Positions 48,691 to 57,729 of a stretch of DNA of 64,000 nt are shown here, piece after piece; position 1 is the first letter of the stretch; each line of letters opens with the position of its first letter. A program made the position numbers and the translations under genes. The notes under the pieces are model-generated. The model saw only the letters and a program-made list of their open reading frames with translations, was not told the DNA's origin and made no database searches. Source of the stretch: Selaginella tamariscina (taxonomy: Eukaryota > Streptophyta > Lycopodiopsida > Selaginellales > Selaginellaceae); NCBI GenBank assembly GCA_003024785.1, contig PUQB01000285.1, positions 248,001 to 312,000 of the forward strand, read 5' to 3'.

Positions 48691-49239
48691 ATGGTGTCTA
48701 TTCCAGTATATCATGGTCTGCAAAATGAGGATGCAGATCGGTATTTACGTTCATTTAAGCGAGCATGCATTTCGAATGGAGATAGAAGTTCTACCACTTG
48801 GGCAGAACTTCTACCATCCTTTTTGGAGGATGGAGCATTGAAGTGGTTTGAACGTCAAACTAGTGATGTTAAGGCTAGTTGGGAGAGGTTGAGTGAGGCT
48901 TTTCTAGGAGAGTATGGAAAGCCAGAGACATTGGATGAGGTCATGAAGCAATTGGATCAATTGAGGCAAAGTGAAGAAGAGAGTGTCAAGGCATTCAGTG
49001 AGCGTGTGTTGGAACTCCAATGTAAGCTACGAAGTGGTTTGGGAGTGGAGGCCTCCGAAGGACAGGAGGATGCATCCAAGGAGTCCAAACCAGCTGTGGG
49101 GATAGATGCATTGGTGTTCAACAAGTTTCTTACTGGATTGAAGCCGGTATTACGCCAGAAGGTAAAGAACAAAGAGCCTAGTAACTTGCAGGAAGCTGTG
49201 AAGATTGCTATGAAAAAGGAGGCACTTCTCATGGATTGA
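48691..49239 (+). CDS. Gag (capsid part)
   Basis: 182 residues with the retrotransposon gag pattern: ADRYLRSFKRAC, WAELLPSFLEDGALKWFERQ, SWERLSEAFLGEYG, SVKAFSERVLELQCKL, FLTGLKPVLRQKV and LQEAVKIAMKKE. It forms the particle shell. It stops at 49239. The nucleocapsid and protease continue in another frame from about 49240, so either a frameshift or a sequence indel separates them. Confidence 0.85.
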   Translation: MVSIPVYHGLQNEDADRYLRSFKRACISNGDRSSTTWAELLPSFLEDGALKWFERQTSDVKASWERLSEAFLGEYGKPETLDEVMKQLDQLRQSEEESVKAFSERVLELQCKLRSGLGVEASEGQEDASKESKPAVGIDALVFNKFLTGLKPVLRQKVKNKEPSNLQEAVKIAMKKEALLMD

Positions 49240-50190
49240 TGAAGCCTCAATCTCAACGTAGCACCACAACCAAGGTTGGCACCAATTCTACAAACACCCC
49301 AAGTTGTGATTCCTGCAACCGTTCCAGTCAAATCATCTGAGTTGGAGAGTAGTATTGCCAAATTAACTTCAGATCTCAACGAACTCAAGTTGCATTTGCT
49401 TCAAGCAAAGCCAACAGGACCAAAACCTCCAAGGCCACCTAGGGATCGAGCTAATGTCACTTGTTACATTTGTAAACAACAAGGTCACTATGCCACTGAA
49501 TGTCAACAACCACGACCACAGGTGACATGTTTTACATGTAAACAGGTGGGACACTATGCAAATGAGTGTCCTCAGAAACCTCAATCAACTCCTGCACCAC
49601 AACAGAGGGACCAACCTAGTGTTCATTTGGTGGAGTTAACAACCGAGCAAGGTGACTTGGATCTCTTAGGTCTTAAGAGAGCCAGAGGGGAGCAACAAGT
49701 GGAGCAACCTGAACAAGTGGAGACACGTGCAAGCAAGAAGAAAAGGAAGGAAGGTACCAAGCCACGACGTAAGGTTGGTATACAGGATATGGGGATTGGC
49801 AAGGGGCAGAAGGAATATTCAATTGTCGAGGATCTAGGAGATACTCGTGCCAACATTACAGTTGCACAATTATTGTCAAAATGCCCAAGCTTGAGGAGAG
49901 AGCTTCGACAAGGGATTAGTACTCGTGCAAAGAAGGTACGTCCTAGTGGTGAGGATGAGGTGATGCGAAATGTACAAGTGATAACAAGAGAATCCAATAC
50001 GAATGCCGTGGCACCAATTGTGGATGTGGTAGTAGATGGAATACGTGTGCAACGTGTTTTAGTAGATGGTGGTGCAGAGATCAATGTCATGAGTAGCTGG
50101 TTGATGGAGAAACTTGGTCTCAAGTGCAACCAACCATCGAATTGGAGGATTAGGGTGGCCGATGATCGACGTGTCAAGCCAGTGGAATGA
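49240..50190 (+). CDS. Gag nucleocapsid (two CCHC knuckles) and protease
   Basis: Two intact CCHC knuckles, CYICKQQGHYATEC and CFTCKQVGHYANEC, follow a Pro-rich linker. A Lys/Arg-rich linker (RASKKKRKEGTKPRRK) and a helical segment (ITVAQLLSKCPSLRRELRQ) precede a protease core RVLVDGGAEINVMSSWLMEKLGL, where the usual D-[ST]-G-A reads D-G-G-A, as in many plant gypsy elements. It ends at 50190, overlapping the next frame (ATG 50187) by four bases. Confidence 0.85.
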
Positions 50191-51776
50191 TTATTGACTT
50201 GCCGATCACAGTGCACGGGATAACTACCTCTATAGATGTGCATGTCATGCAACTACGACGGGATGCACATGGTTATCCTATGATCTTGGGTCGACCTTGG
50301 CTTTATAAGGTTGATGCTAAGAATTATTGGAAAAAGGGGGAGATGACTATTGGTCATAAGTCAAGACGAGTGACAATAGCCATCAAGGAGAACACAACAA
50401 AGGTTGTAGATGAGGAGTCATCTTCCAGTGAGGAATATGATTCTAGCAGTAATAGTGAGGTGACAACCTCAGATTCTGAGAGTGAGCAAGAGGAGAAGGA
50501 ATTGTATGCCCTCAAGGCGATTCCTAAGGTTGCTACGCGTGTGGAGCCTCACGATAGACATGAGGTCTATGATCAACAACTCACCCAGGAGCAGGAGGCT
50601 CAAGGAGGGGTAGTAGGGGTTGTTGAAAAGGGGCAGGAAGCAAGTAGTGGCAACAAGTTTGAGGCAAAGGAAGTGGAGCGACGAGCTCTTTTGGAGAAGA
50701 TGCTTAGTTCAAGTTTGACTCCTGAGGAGAAGGAGCAATACATGAGCATGCTATTGAAGTTCCCCAAGTTGTTTGCGACATCATATGAGGAGCTTCGTCA
50801 AGTAGATATTGTGCAACATGAGATCCCACTTAAACCAGGTATGAAGGGAGTTGCACAAAAGGCTTATAGGATGGGTCCTTTGAAACAGAGCATAGTTTAT
50901 GAGGAGCTCATGAAGCTACAGCGTTCGGATTTCATTTTTAAGGTGGAAACGTCAGATTGGGTTTCTCCTGTGGTGGTAGCCCCAAAGAAAAATGGTAAGT
51001 GGCGAGTTTGTGTCAACTTCAAACGATTAAATGATGGCACACATCGAGATCATCACCCCATTCCTTTCATGGATGAGATACTGGATGAAGTGACAGGGCA
51101 TGAGATGTACACATTTTGTGATGGGTACTCTGGGTATTTCCAAGTCAGGATTCGAGAAGAGGACCAACTGAAGACTACCTTCACCACACCATGGGGAACC
51201 TTTGCGTATAGGGTGATGCCGTTTGGACTCACAAATGCTCCAGCAACGTTTCAACGATTGATGAACAAGGTGTTTGAACCATATCTTGGTTCATTCATTA
51301 GGGTTTACCTCGATGACTTTTGCATCTATAGCGATAGGATGAGCCACTTGGAGAAGGTACAACTAGCATTCCAAAGGATGGATGATGCAAAAGGATGCTT
51401 GAACCCGGAAAAATGTCAGATTGGTAGTACTAAGGGCACCTTAGTAGGACATGTGATCTCAAAGGATGGCATTGAGCCAAGTCAAGACAAGGTGGACAAG
51501 CTACTCATGTTGCCAACTCCGACTTGTGTCAAGGAGGTACGAAAGTTTGTAGGGTTGGCAGGGTACTATCGTAGATTTGTGGAGGGATTTGCAGAGATGG
51601 CATATCCATTGAACCAGCTACTTCGTAAGGGAGTTGCATTTCAATGGACTTCTTCATGCCAAGCATCATTTGAGAGGCTTAAGATCGCACTAAGTTCACA
51701 TCCGATTTTGGTGGCACCTAAATGGGAGAGTTATTTTATGTCAATCTCAGCGTTGGAGAAGTTTCAATCACTGTGA
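50187..51776 (+). CDS. Ty3/gypsy protease end and reverse transcriptase
   Basis: 529 residues. PMILGRPWL marks the end of the protease. An acidic Ser-rich linker (SSSSEEYDSSSNSEVTTSDS) follows. RT blocks are clear: SDWVSPVVVAPKKNGKWRVC, FCDGYSGYFQVRI, VMPFGLTNAPATFQRLMN, the catalytic FIRVYLDDFCIYSD, LVGHVISKDGI and VRKFVGLAGYYRRFVEGFA. All three catalytic Asp are present. The frame ends early in the RNase H region, where the reading frame shifts. Confidence 0.9.
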   Translation: MIIDLPITVHGITTSIDVHVMQLRRDAHGYPMILGRPWLYKVDAKNYWKKGEMTIGHKSRRVTIAIKENTTKVVDEESSSSEEYDSSSNSEVTTSDSESEQEEKELYALKAIPKVATRVEPHDRHEVYDQQLTQEQEAQGGVVGVVEKGQEASSGNKFEAKEVERRALLEKMLSSSLTPEEKEQYMSMLLKFPKLFATSYEELRQVDIVQHEIPLKPGMKGVAQKAYRMGPLKQSIVYEELMKLQRSDFIFKVETSDWVSPVVVAPKKNGKWRVCVNFKRLNDGTHRDHHPIPFMDEILDEVTGHEMYTFCDGYSGYFQVRIREEDQLKTTFTTPWGTFAYRVMPFGLTNAPATFQRLMNKVFEPYLGSFIRVYLDDFCIYSDRMSHLEKVQLAFQRMDDAKGCLNPEKCQIGSTKGTLVGHVISKDGIEPSQDKVDKLLMLPTPTCVKEVRKFVGLAGYYRRFVEGFAEMAYPLNQLLRKGVAFQWTSSCQASFERLKIALSSHPILVAPKWESYFMSISALEKFQSL

Positions 51777-52100
51777 TCCTGATGCAGAAGGGGAGAAGCG
51801 GATACTTGTTTCCATTTATTATGCAGGAAGGCAATTACAAGGGCCAGAGCTCAACTACCCATTGTTGGAGAAGCAAGCAGCAGCAATCATATATGCAGTG
51901 GAGAAGTTCAAGCATTACTTGTGGGGGCGCCACTTTGTTTTCCTCATCAACAATGCAACACTTAAGTACATTGCCAATAAGCCTGGGCTCACAGGGAAGT
52001 TTTCTAGGTGGATCACGACCTTGGCTGAGTATGATTTTGAGTTTCAACATGAGAAGAGCACAAGAGCGGGTTTAGCAGAAATGTTGGACCAAGGTGACAT
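51722..52100 (+). pseudogene. Pol-linked RNase H domain lacking catalytic acids
   Basis: It follows RT in a shifted frame: FYVNLSVGE stands where Ty3 RNase H has xxTDAS, LEKQAAAIIYAVEKFKHYLW keeps the Glu, FVFLINNATLKYIANK stands for the usual TDHxxL, and RAGLAEMLDQ for the ADxLSR end. At least two, probably three, of the four metal-binding acids are replaced. Together with the intact RNase H ahead of gag this suggests the domain is now a structural tether. A frame change at about 51800 complicates the reading. Confidence 0.65.
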
Positions 52101-52239
52101 TGAGAAGTTCCATTATCTTTTGGAAGTTTGTGCTCTTTCACCCGACATGGAGGATTATCAAGAAGTCTACAATTTCTTGATGGATGGGAAGTTTCCAGAA
52201 GGATGTACAACAACCCAGAAGAAGACGATCATGCGACAA

Positions 52240-53060
52240 TCTCGACCTTATATGGTAATGGGTGAGTTACTTTATAGGATAGGGCGAGATGGTGTGCTTC
52301 GACGAGCGGTGGGTCGTCAGGAGAGAAAACAGATCATGGAGCAATGCCATGAAGGATTTTGCGGTGGACACTTCTCACACGACTACACTTCCAAGAAGAT
52401 AGTCAATGCAGGATATTATTGGCCGACCCTCTTCAAGGATGTTAAGGAGTGGTGTCGGACTTGCCAGGTTTGTCAGACTTTTGGAAGAAGAGTGTGTACA
52501 AGGGACCTTTGCATCCTATTTTACCAACAGGTCCATTTGAGAAGTGGGGAATAGACTTTGTTGGTCCCTTGCCAGTGGCTTCTTCACAAAAGAGATACAT
52601 TATTGTGGGTACTGACTATCTAACGAGGTGGGTGGAAGCAGTCTCTGTTCGAGCTTGTACCAAGGAGGTCGCAACAAATTTCATCATCCAGAACATTGTC
52701 ACCAGGTTTGGGTGCCCATTAGAGATAGTAACAGATCAGGGTTCTCATTTCTGCAATGAAGTGGTGGAGCTTCTTCTTTCTCAATTGTCCATCACACGGC
52801 GACAATCAACAAGTTATTACCCTCAAGCTAATGGACTGGTGGAACGAACAATGGAGTGTTGTGCAATATATTAGCTAAGCTTGCGGTGGATCATAAGAAG
52901 GATTGGGACAAGTGGTTACCAGCAGCACTTTGGGCTTTCAGGACAACACACAAAGTTGCTACCAGGTACACACCATTTCAATTAGTTTATGGTATAGAAG
53001 CAATACTCCCAATTGAGCTGGAATACCAAGCTTGCGTCTAGCATTGAAGCATGGGCTTGG
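52240..53060 (+). CDS. Integrase (zinc finger and DDE core), frames broken
   Basis: HHCC zinc finger: CHEGFCGGHFSHDYTSKKI...GYYWPT...WCRTCQVCQ. The DDE core follows in other frames: GIDFVGPLPVA (D), IVTDQGSHFCNEV (D), and SYYPQANGLVERTME (E). Then WDKWLPAALWAFRTTHK and ATRYTPFQLVYG. It inserts the cDNA. Frame changes occur near 52480, 52860 and 53040. Confidence 0.85.
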
Positions 53061-53396
53061 AGATGGTGAGGACTTGCAAGCAAGGTTGGTTCAGTTGGAG
53101 AGCATGGATGAATCACGAAGACAAGCCTTGCAACTTGTGGAGCAATGCAGCAGAAGTGGAAGGCCAAATTCGATAAGAAGATTCGAGAACGACCACTCAG
53201 GTGGGTGATTTAGTGATGCGATATGATAGTCGATTGGATAAGACCTTCTCAAAGAAGTTCTTACCAAGATGGGATGGACCTTTCATCATTGTGGAGGTTT
53301 ATAAGAATGGGTCATATCTTTTGCAAACTTGGATGGAGAACAGCATGGCACACGGGTTAATGGTTACAGGTTGAAGCGCTTTCATGTTCGACAGTA
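53061..53396 (+). pseudogene. Integrase C-terminal GPY/F-like module, frames broken
   Basis: VGDLVMRYDSRLDKTFSKKF, then LPRWDGPFIIVEVYKNGSYLL matches the GPY/F module of Ty3/gypsy integrases, and RLKRFHV ends the protein near 53396. No chromodomain is seen. Confidence 0.7.
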
Positions 53397-53438
53397 GCTA
53401 TGAGTTTTCAAACAACCCGCATCGCGTGGCAATGCGTG

Positions 53439-53456
53439 TTGTTTGGGTGGGATTTA
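53439..53456 (+). promoter_or_regulatory. Polypurine-like tract before the 3' LTR
   Basis: TTGTTTGGGTGGGATTTA abuts the LTR start TGTCACGG at 53457. G-rich core GGGTGGGA. Confidence 0.5.
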
Positions 53457-54226
53457 TGTCACGGGAAAATTTGGACCATCACCTTGGTAGCCCCTGGTAT
53501 GCATGTAGTGGACTAGTCTTCTACTCGTATTATACTAGTCTTCTACTCGTATTATACGTCTACATTTCACTTTACTATTCACCTTCTTTGTCTTTTCTTG
53601 CATGGTCAAACTAGTCAACATTATTATGTTAATCCATATGATTAGTGCCTGCTTTGACCATGCACATTTTCTTTGTCTTCTTCCATGCACCTTCCTAGTC
53701 ACCTTCCCAAGTCAAAGTCAAGTCACCCTCTTCCATAACCCCCATCATTTATGGGTCAAGCCCACCTTCTTCCATAACCCCCATCATTTATGGGTCAAGC
53801 CCACCTTCTTCCATAACCCCCTACCATTATTCTTATGTAACCCCCATCTTACACCCTCTCTTACATCCCTACCCTACCCTACATGCATTCTTTATATTAT
53901 TTTGGGTATATAAGGAACCAAGGCTCAAGGGTTTCAGGAGAGAGGACACATATAGATATAGAGATATAGAGAAGAGTCTCTAGTTTCTTCTTTTCTTTTC
54001 TTACTTTGTAAATAGGTGTGATGACATTATTTTGTGTGTGCTCTTATGATGAAATATAAAAATTAGTTAGTGTATCTTTCGTGTCATGAGTTTCATCTCA
54101 TGTTTTCCCTTTCTTTTCTATTCTTTTATTCATGTGTGTGATCATTAGCAAGGACTACTACGATGCGCTATCACTAAAGCCATCAAGTCCCGAACATACG
54201 AGTCCCCGAATGATTTTCCTTCGACA
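53457..54226 (+). repeat. 3' LTR of the Ty3/gypsy element
   Basis: 770 bp, nearly identical to 46998-47769. It is followed by ACGC, matching 46994-46997. Confidence 0.9.
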
Positions 54227-55311
54227 ACGCCAACGCCAAAAGGAGAACATTGGGATGACGCCTTCTCTTATGGCAGTCCTTCAGCAGCGGAGAACCGAAT
54301 TGAACCTTATAAAGGAGGATGCTACAAATCACGACAAGCCCTACGATGTTTGTTGTTAGATTCGGAGACTTTATGGGGTAACATCACTGCTTGTAGGAAA
54401 CCGTTTCAATTGTTCGTGATGGATCGGCGGGTGTCAAAAATCTTTCGACAGATAGGGACTAGAGGATCTGGTGGAGAAACTTAGCCGTGCAAGCATATAC
54501 ATAGAAGGTATTTATTATTGAATTCATGCTTGCGCTCTCATTGATACCTACTTTTTCAGGTATTTATTTCTTGATTCTTTGCTCATGTCACCGATACTTT
54601 TGCCTTCACCTTCGCCAAGAAATAGACATCGTTGGACAGGATTTTATATGAACGATGCTATCCCAAGTGCATTGATACCGTTGTTCACTTGGTTGTTAGG
54701 AATGCGCCAAATAATTTCAAGCTTCCAAATGACTGGCCAGGCATCTGTTTGCACTCCAACGGCCCTGAACCTCCATCCGATACACCGATAGGTATGAAGT
54801 GACGTATTCGACAATGTACGTTATCCAAACATTACAAGTCAAGCGGCACGGAGCATCGTCAACTTGATTAGGGGTCCTCACAGTGATGCGTGGGTTTTTG
54901 ACTACTGCACTAGGGGTCCGTCTTGAAGGAGTGTTACCTTCGGCATACATGTGTGTTTGCCGTTGAAAAGGATAAGACCATGGTTGAGGACCTGAACAAG
55001 TGGATAGATTGGGTCTCAACTGAGTACCCCAACGATTCCATAAAGGCGTATTTGAGAAAGTTCCCTCCAGATAAGTGCGATAGCTCTGAAGGTGAATCTG
55101 GTTCAATCTCGGAGTCTGAGAATGAACTTCAATCAGATATTAGACCGGAAGTTATCTCGAGAGTACAGAACATTCGCACACTCCAGGACCCATGGAAACA
55201 TCAATAGAAGATGCAGAAGATCTTGAACCATCTCACAAGCGGCTTAGACCTTCTTCGCCTCACTCAGAAGGTAATAGCGAAGAAGAATTGATAATGAATT
55301 GATAGAGTGAC
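54227..55311 (+). CDS. ParB-like gene, 3' part after the insertion (possible methyltransferase-like end)
   Basis: Coding resumes at the insertion site: GEHWDDAFSYGSPSAAENRI, LFVMDRRVSKIFRQIG and VEKLSRASIYIEG. After a GT-AG intron (about 54515-54559) come YLFLDSLLMSPILLPSPSPR, RWTGFYMNDAIPSALIPLF and NNFKLPNDWPGICLHSNGPE. After another intron or frame change come FDNVRYPNITSQAARSIVNL, DAWVFDYCTRG, ECYLRHTCVFAVEKD and LNKWIDWVS. It ends with an acidic tail, SHKRLRPSSPHSEGNSEEEL. AWVFDYCTRG...CVFAVEKD loosely resembles motif I-II of a SAM-dependent DNA methyltransferase, as in phage ParB-methylase fusions. I see no DPPY motif, so that is speculative. Several frame changes occur. Confidence 0.5.
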
Positions 55312-55589
55312 GAATAGTTGTAAATGAGTGTAACATAAGGCATTTTGTATATTTCTTTTATATTTGTATAGAAAATAATTCTCAAGGATTAATGAAGCTT
55401 TTAGTTCAAACATGGGTCACACATTAACAAGGTAATAATATACCTTGATAATTTTAAGGTCAGCTAATTATCATTTTGCAGATGTAATGAAATAATTGAG
55501 AACATGGATTTTCAGCATTGCCATGAGGTAAGAGAGGGTTTGGCGAAATTTCTTGTGCCACATGTCAGAATGACAGAGTTTCATGCAGG

Positions 55590-56418
55590 AAATGGATAAT
55601 AATGCAGCTCAAAACATCGTTACCATGGGGGCCACTTCATCATCATTTTTATTGGCTTCAGTTCCGAAATTAATTTCTTCAGCGCATGCAATATCTGAAT
55701 CTTGTAAGGATGATGTACAATTAAATGATGAAGGGATAGGCAACGAGATAGTGGCAACGATAAAAGTGAAAGGGAGCAAACAAGTGATTTGCAAAGTATT
55801 CAAGAGGCAACGCCATCTCATGTTACTCATGGCCATATTGTGTTGTTGGATGTCAATGGTGTTCTGCTTCATCGACAAAGGCCCCAGGATAGAAAAACAG
55901 AAATCAAACAAGGAGATTTCATTCCTTGTCATGGTAAATTTCGATATGATATTATTTTTCGTCCAGGGTTGGATCGTCTCTTTCAAAAGCTTAAGGAGAT
56001 GGGTGCGCTTGTGGGGATTTGGTCATGCATGCAGATTCATAACTTAACACCGCTGTTGAGTTTACTTAAGAAACATTGTAGTGTTGCAGAAGAGGTGATT
56101 CGTAAAGATTGGATTTTTGACCAGCGAATGTGTCATAAACCTCTCGAATTTCAGAATATAAGAAAGGAAAGCAAGCCATACTTCTTCAAGAATGAAAGAA
56201 TAATTGGGACTCATGGGGAGATCAGTCGCTTAAGGATAATGAAGAATGCACAGATGTTTAGTAGTAGACGACTCTCCTCAGAAGGCTATGCTCAACCAAA
56301 CATTGCTTGTATTCATCCAATCACTTTCGATCCATATTCTGATACCGATATCATGGATGAGCTAGTGAACTACTTGGATACGTGCCTCAGAAAAGAAGAA
56401 TCTCGAAAATTTTTGTGA
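55590..56418 (+). CDS. FCP1-like HAD phosphatase domain protein
   Basis: The clear part is 55789-56418. HIVLLDVNGVLLHRQRP is the HAD nucleophile motif with DxN in place of DxD, as in some plant FCP1-like proteins. Then comes FRPGLDRLFQKLKEMG and VGIWSCMQIHNLTPLLSLL (motif II region, normally WTSxxxxN), a basic middle (HKPLEFQNIRKESKPYFFKN) and the end DPYSDTDIMDELVNYLDTCL. FCP1-type enzymes dephosphorylate Ser residues on protein partners such as RNA polymerase II. The Asn substitution may reduce activity. An N-terminal acidic, Ser-rich stretch lies in an overlapping frame (55583-55790). It may be cargo of the 22.4 kb element or a host fragment caught in it. Confidence 0.65.
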
Positions 56419-56995
56419 GCAGTATCCACCGATCATACATTTCCTGAAGCTTTTCTTTCTCGTGATATTAAATTTTATAAAATGAAGGATAGCAACGGGC
56501 GCTTTATAATATTATTCTTAAGGAACGTCAGTTTTTAGATGAGCCTTTATGCAGACCTTCTCTTATCACATCTTATGTATTAACAAGGATGGCAACTCCC
56601 AATTGCATTCGTGAGAGTGTTAAGTGGTGGCAACAACATCAAGATATTGACCAAAATGATTTGAATTAATCCGGAGAGTGATGATTTAGACAAAATGAAA
56701 AGATTTCTTTGTATGATAGAAAGAAAGTATTTATAAAAATTAACATGTTGATAAGAAATGATTTCATTTGTAATTATGTTTGATAGTATTTCTTCATTAT
56801 TGTAAACTATTTTTAGAATAATATGAATATTTTAAGATATTTTAGGAATATTCCTTACTAAGTAAGGTTATTAAAGGATTAATTAATTAATTAATTAATA
56901 TTTAAGGCTTAATTACATATTAATTAAATGATTAATTAATAATTAAAACTTAAGTATTAATTAGTAATTTATTTTATATTCCCATTTTCACGTAT
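56419..56995. other. AT-rich end of the candidate element
   Basis: Possible frame-shifted tail of the phosphatase gene (EQYPPIIHF at about 56416-56445). Then very AT-rich DNA with TTAATTAA runs and GGAATATTCC (56850-56860) before the right inverted repeat. Confidence 0.45.
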
Positions 56996-57022
56996 CATGC
57001 CCACTTTAGTTACAACGTGCAT
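56996..57022 (-). repeat. Right inverted repeat of the 22.4 kb candidate element
   Basis: CATGCCCACTTTAGTTACAA... is the inverted partner of 34619-34645. It is followed by AATG. Confidence 0.65.
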
Positions 57023-57260
57023 AATGAGAAAAGATGCATAATACCGAAGCATCACAATACACGAATGTCGTGTTATGTGATTGTTGAAGCACTGCCTGTT
57101 TGCTTACAAAGATCCCAAACTGCATTGCTTAACACAAACAAATGCAATCTACCTTCCAAGCTGCATTGCCCTTTGGGGCAAATGCAGTAAATTGTTCATT
57201 GGGGGCAAATGCAGTAAGCCCCTCAATATACAAATCTTTTAAAGTAGTTTACAGTTATGC
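57023..57260. repeat. Small repeats beside the right inverted repeat
   Basis: ATCACAATACACGA/TCGTGTTATGTGAT foldback at about 57050-57081, and two GGGGCAAATGCAGTAA units at about 57175-57221. No gene. Confidence 0.55.
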
Positions 57261-57610
57261 ATGTGTGTCTATGCTACATGCAGTATACACACATGGGTGG
57301 TGACCTTGCCTCTCTATGTGTGTGCCATGTATAGCATACCCGACTATATAAGCAGGGTTTTCTCTTAGAATCTGATACAATACAGCTCTAGTTTTGTAAA
57401 CGTAGACCAAGCTTTCAAAGTGACTTGTTAACGATGGGCTGTCTTCTTGTACATTTTCGTCATCTACTTTGCCTTCTTTTGTACTCTATGTAGTGTACAC
57501 ACATCATTGCCTCTCTATTTATAACGTATGTGCCACATGGCAAGGCAACCCTACTATATAAGTAGGGTGTTTCTACGTACAAATACATTTTTAGTTTTGT
57601 AAATTAAATT
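57260..57610 (+). repeat. Two diverged promoter/LTR-like repeats with TATATAAG
   Basis: CATGGGTGGTGACCTTGCC...CGACTATATAAGCAGGG (about 57290-57358) and TGTACACACATCATTGCC...CCCTACTATATAAGTAGGG (about 57492-57568) align loosely, including a TATA-like box flanked by inverted CCCT/AGGG. Related words occur near 31080, 59810 and 63210. They may be solo-LTR or leader remnants. Confidence 0.5.
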
Positions 57611-57670
57611 ATATTATCTTTCCTCATTGATACATTTCTCTTTTGATTTTTTTCTCTTTTCTTCTCATTT

Positions 57671-57729
57671 TTTTTACTGTGTATACAACCTTAAGTATCT
57701 TTTACTGTGTATACAACCTTAAGTATCTT
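57671..57729 (+). repeat. Perfect tandem duplication, 28-29 bp
   Basis: TTTACTGTGTATACAACCTT... occurs twice in direct succession. Confidence 0.8.

Larger units (their letters stand above)
46998..54226 (+). mobile_element. Ty3/gypsy retrotransposon with extra RNase H, inserted in ParB-like gene
   Basis: 7.2 kb element with LTRs 46998-47769 and 53457-54226 (TGTCACGG...TTCGACA). ACGC flanks both sides (46994-46997 and 54227-54230). Order inside: primer site, small unknown ORF, RNase H, gag, zinc knuckles and protease, RT, RNase H, integrase, GPY/F-like module, polypurine tract. RT-integrase order is Ty3/gypsy. LTRs are nearly identical, with mostly indel differences, so the insertion is recent. 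Frame changes occur in gag-pol and may be real or sequence errors. Confidence 0.9.
34619..57022. mobile_element. Candidate large TIR-bounded element with ParB-like gene and palindrome arrays
   Basis: 27 bp at 34619-34645 (ATGCAAGTTGTAACTAAAAT...) recurs inverted at 56996-57022 with two mismatches. AATG lies directly outside both ends (34615-34618 and 57023-57026), as expected of a 4-bp target duplication. The interior next to each end is very AT-rich, with GGAATATTC motifs. The 22.4 kb includes a 7.2 kb Ty3/gypsy insertion, so the original would be about 15.2 kb. Genes inside: a DUF7869-type protein (minus), a ParB-like protein (plus, divergent) and an FCP1-like phosphatase (plus). Two palindrome arrays lie between the divergent genes. 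That these form one transposon is inference; no other copy is available here to prove the boundaries. Confidence 0.5.

Noticed and set aside
49369..50252. Minus-strand open frames across gag-protease, including one of 209 codons
   Set aside because: Antisense to well-supported zinc-knuckle and protease coding sequence; no motif of their own.
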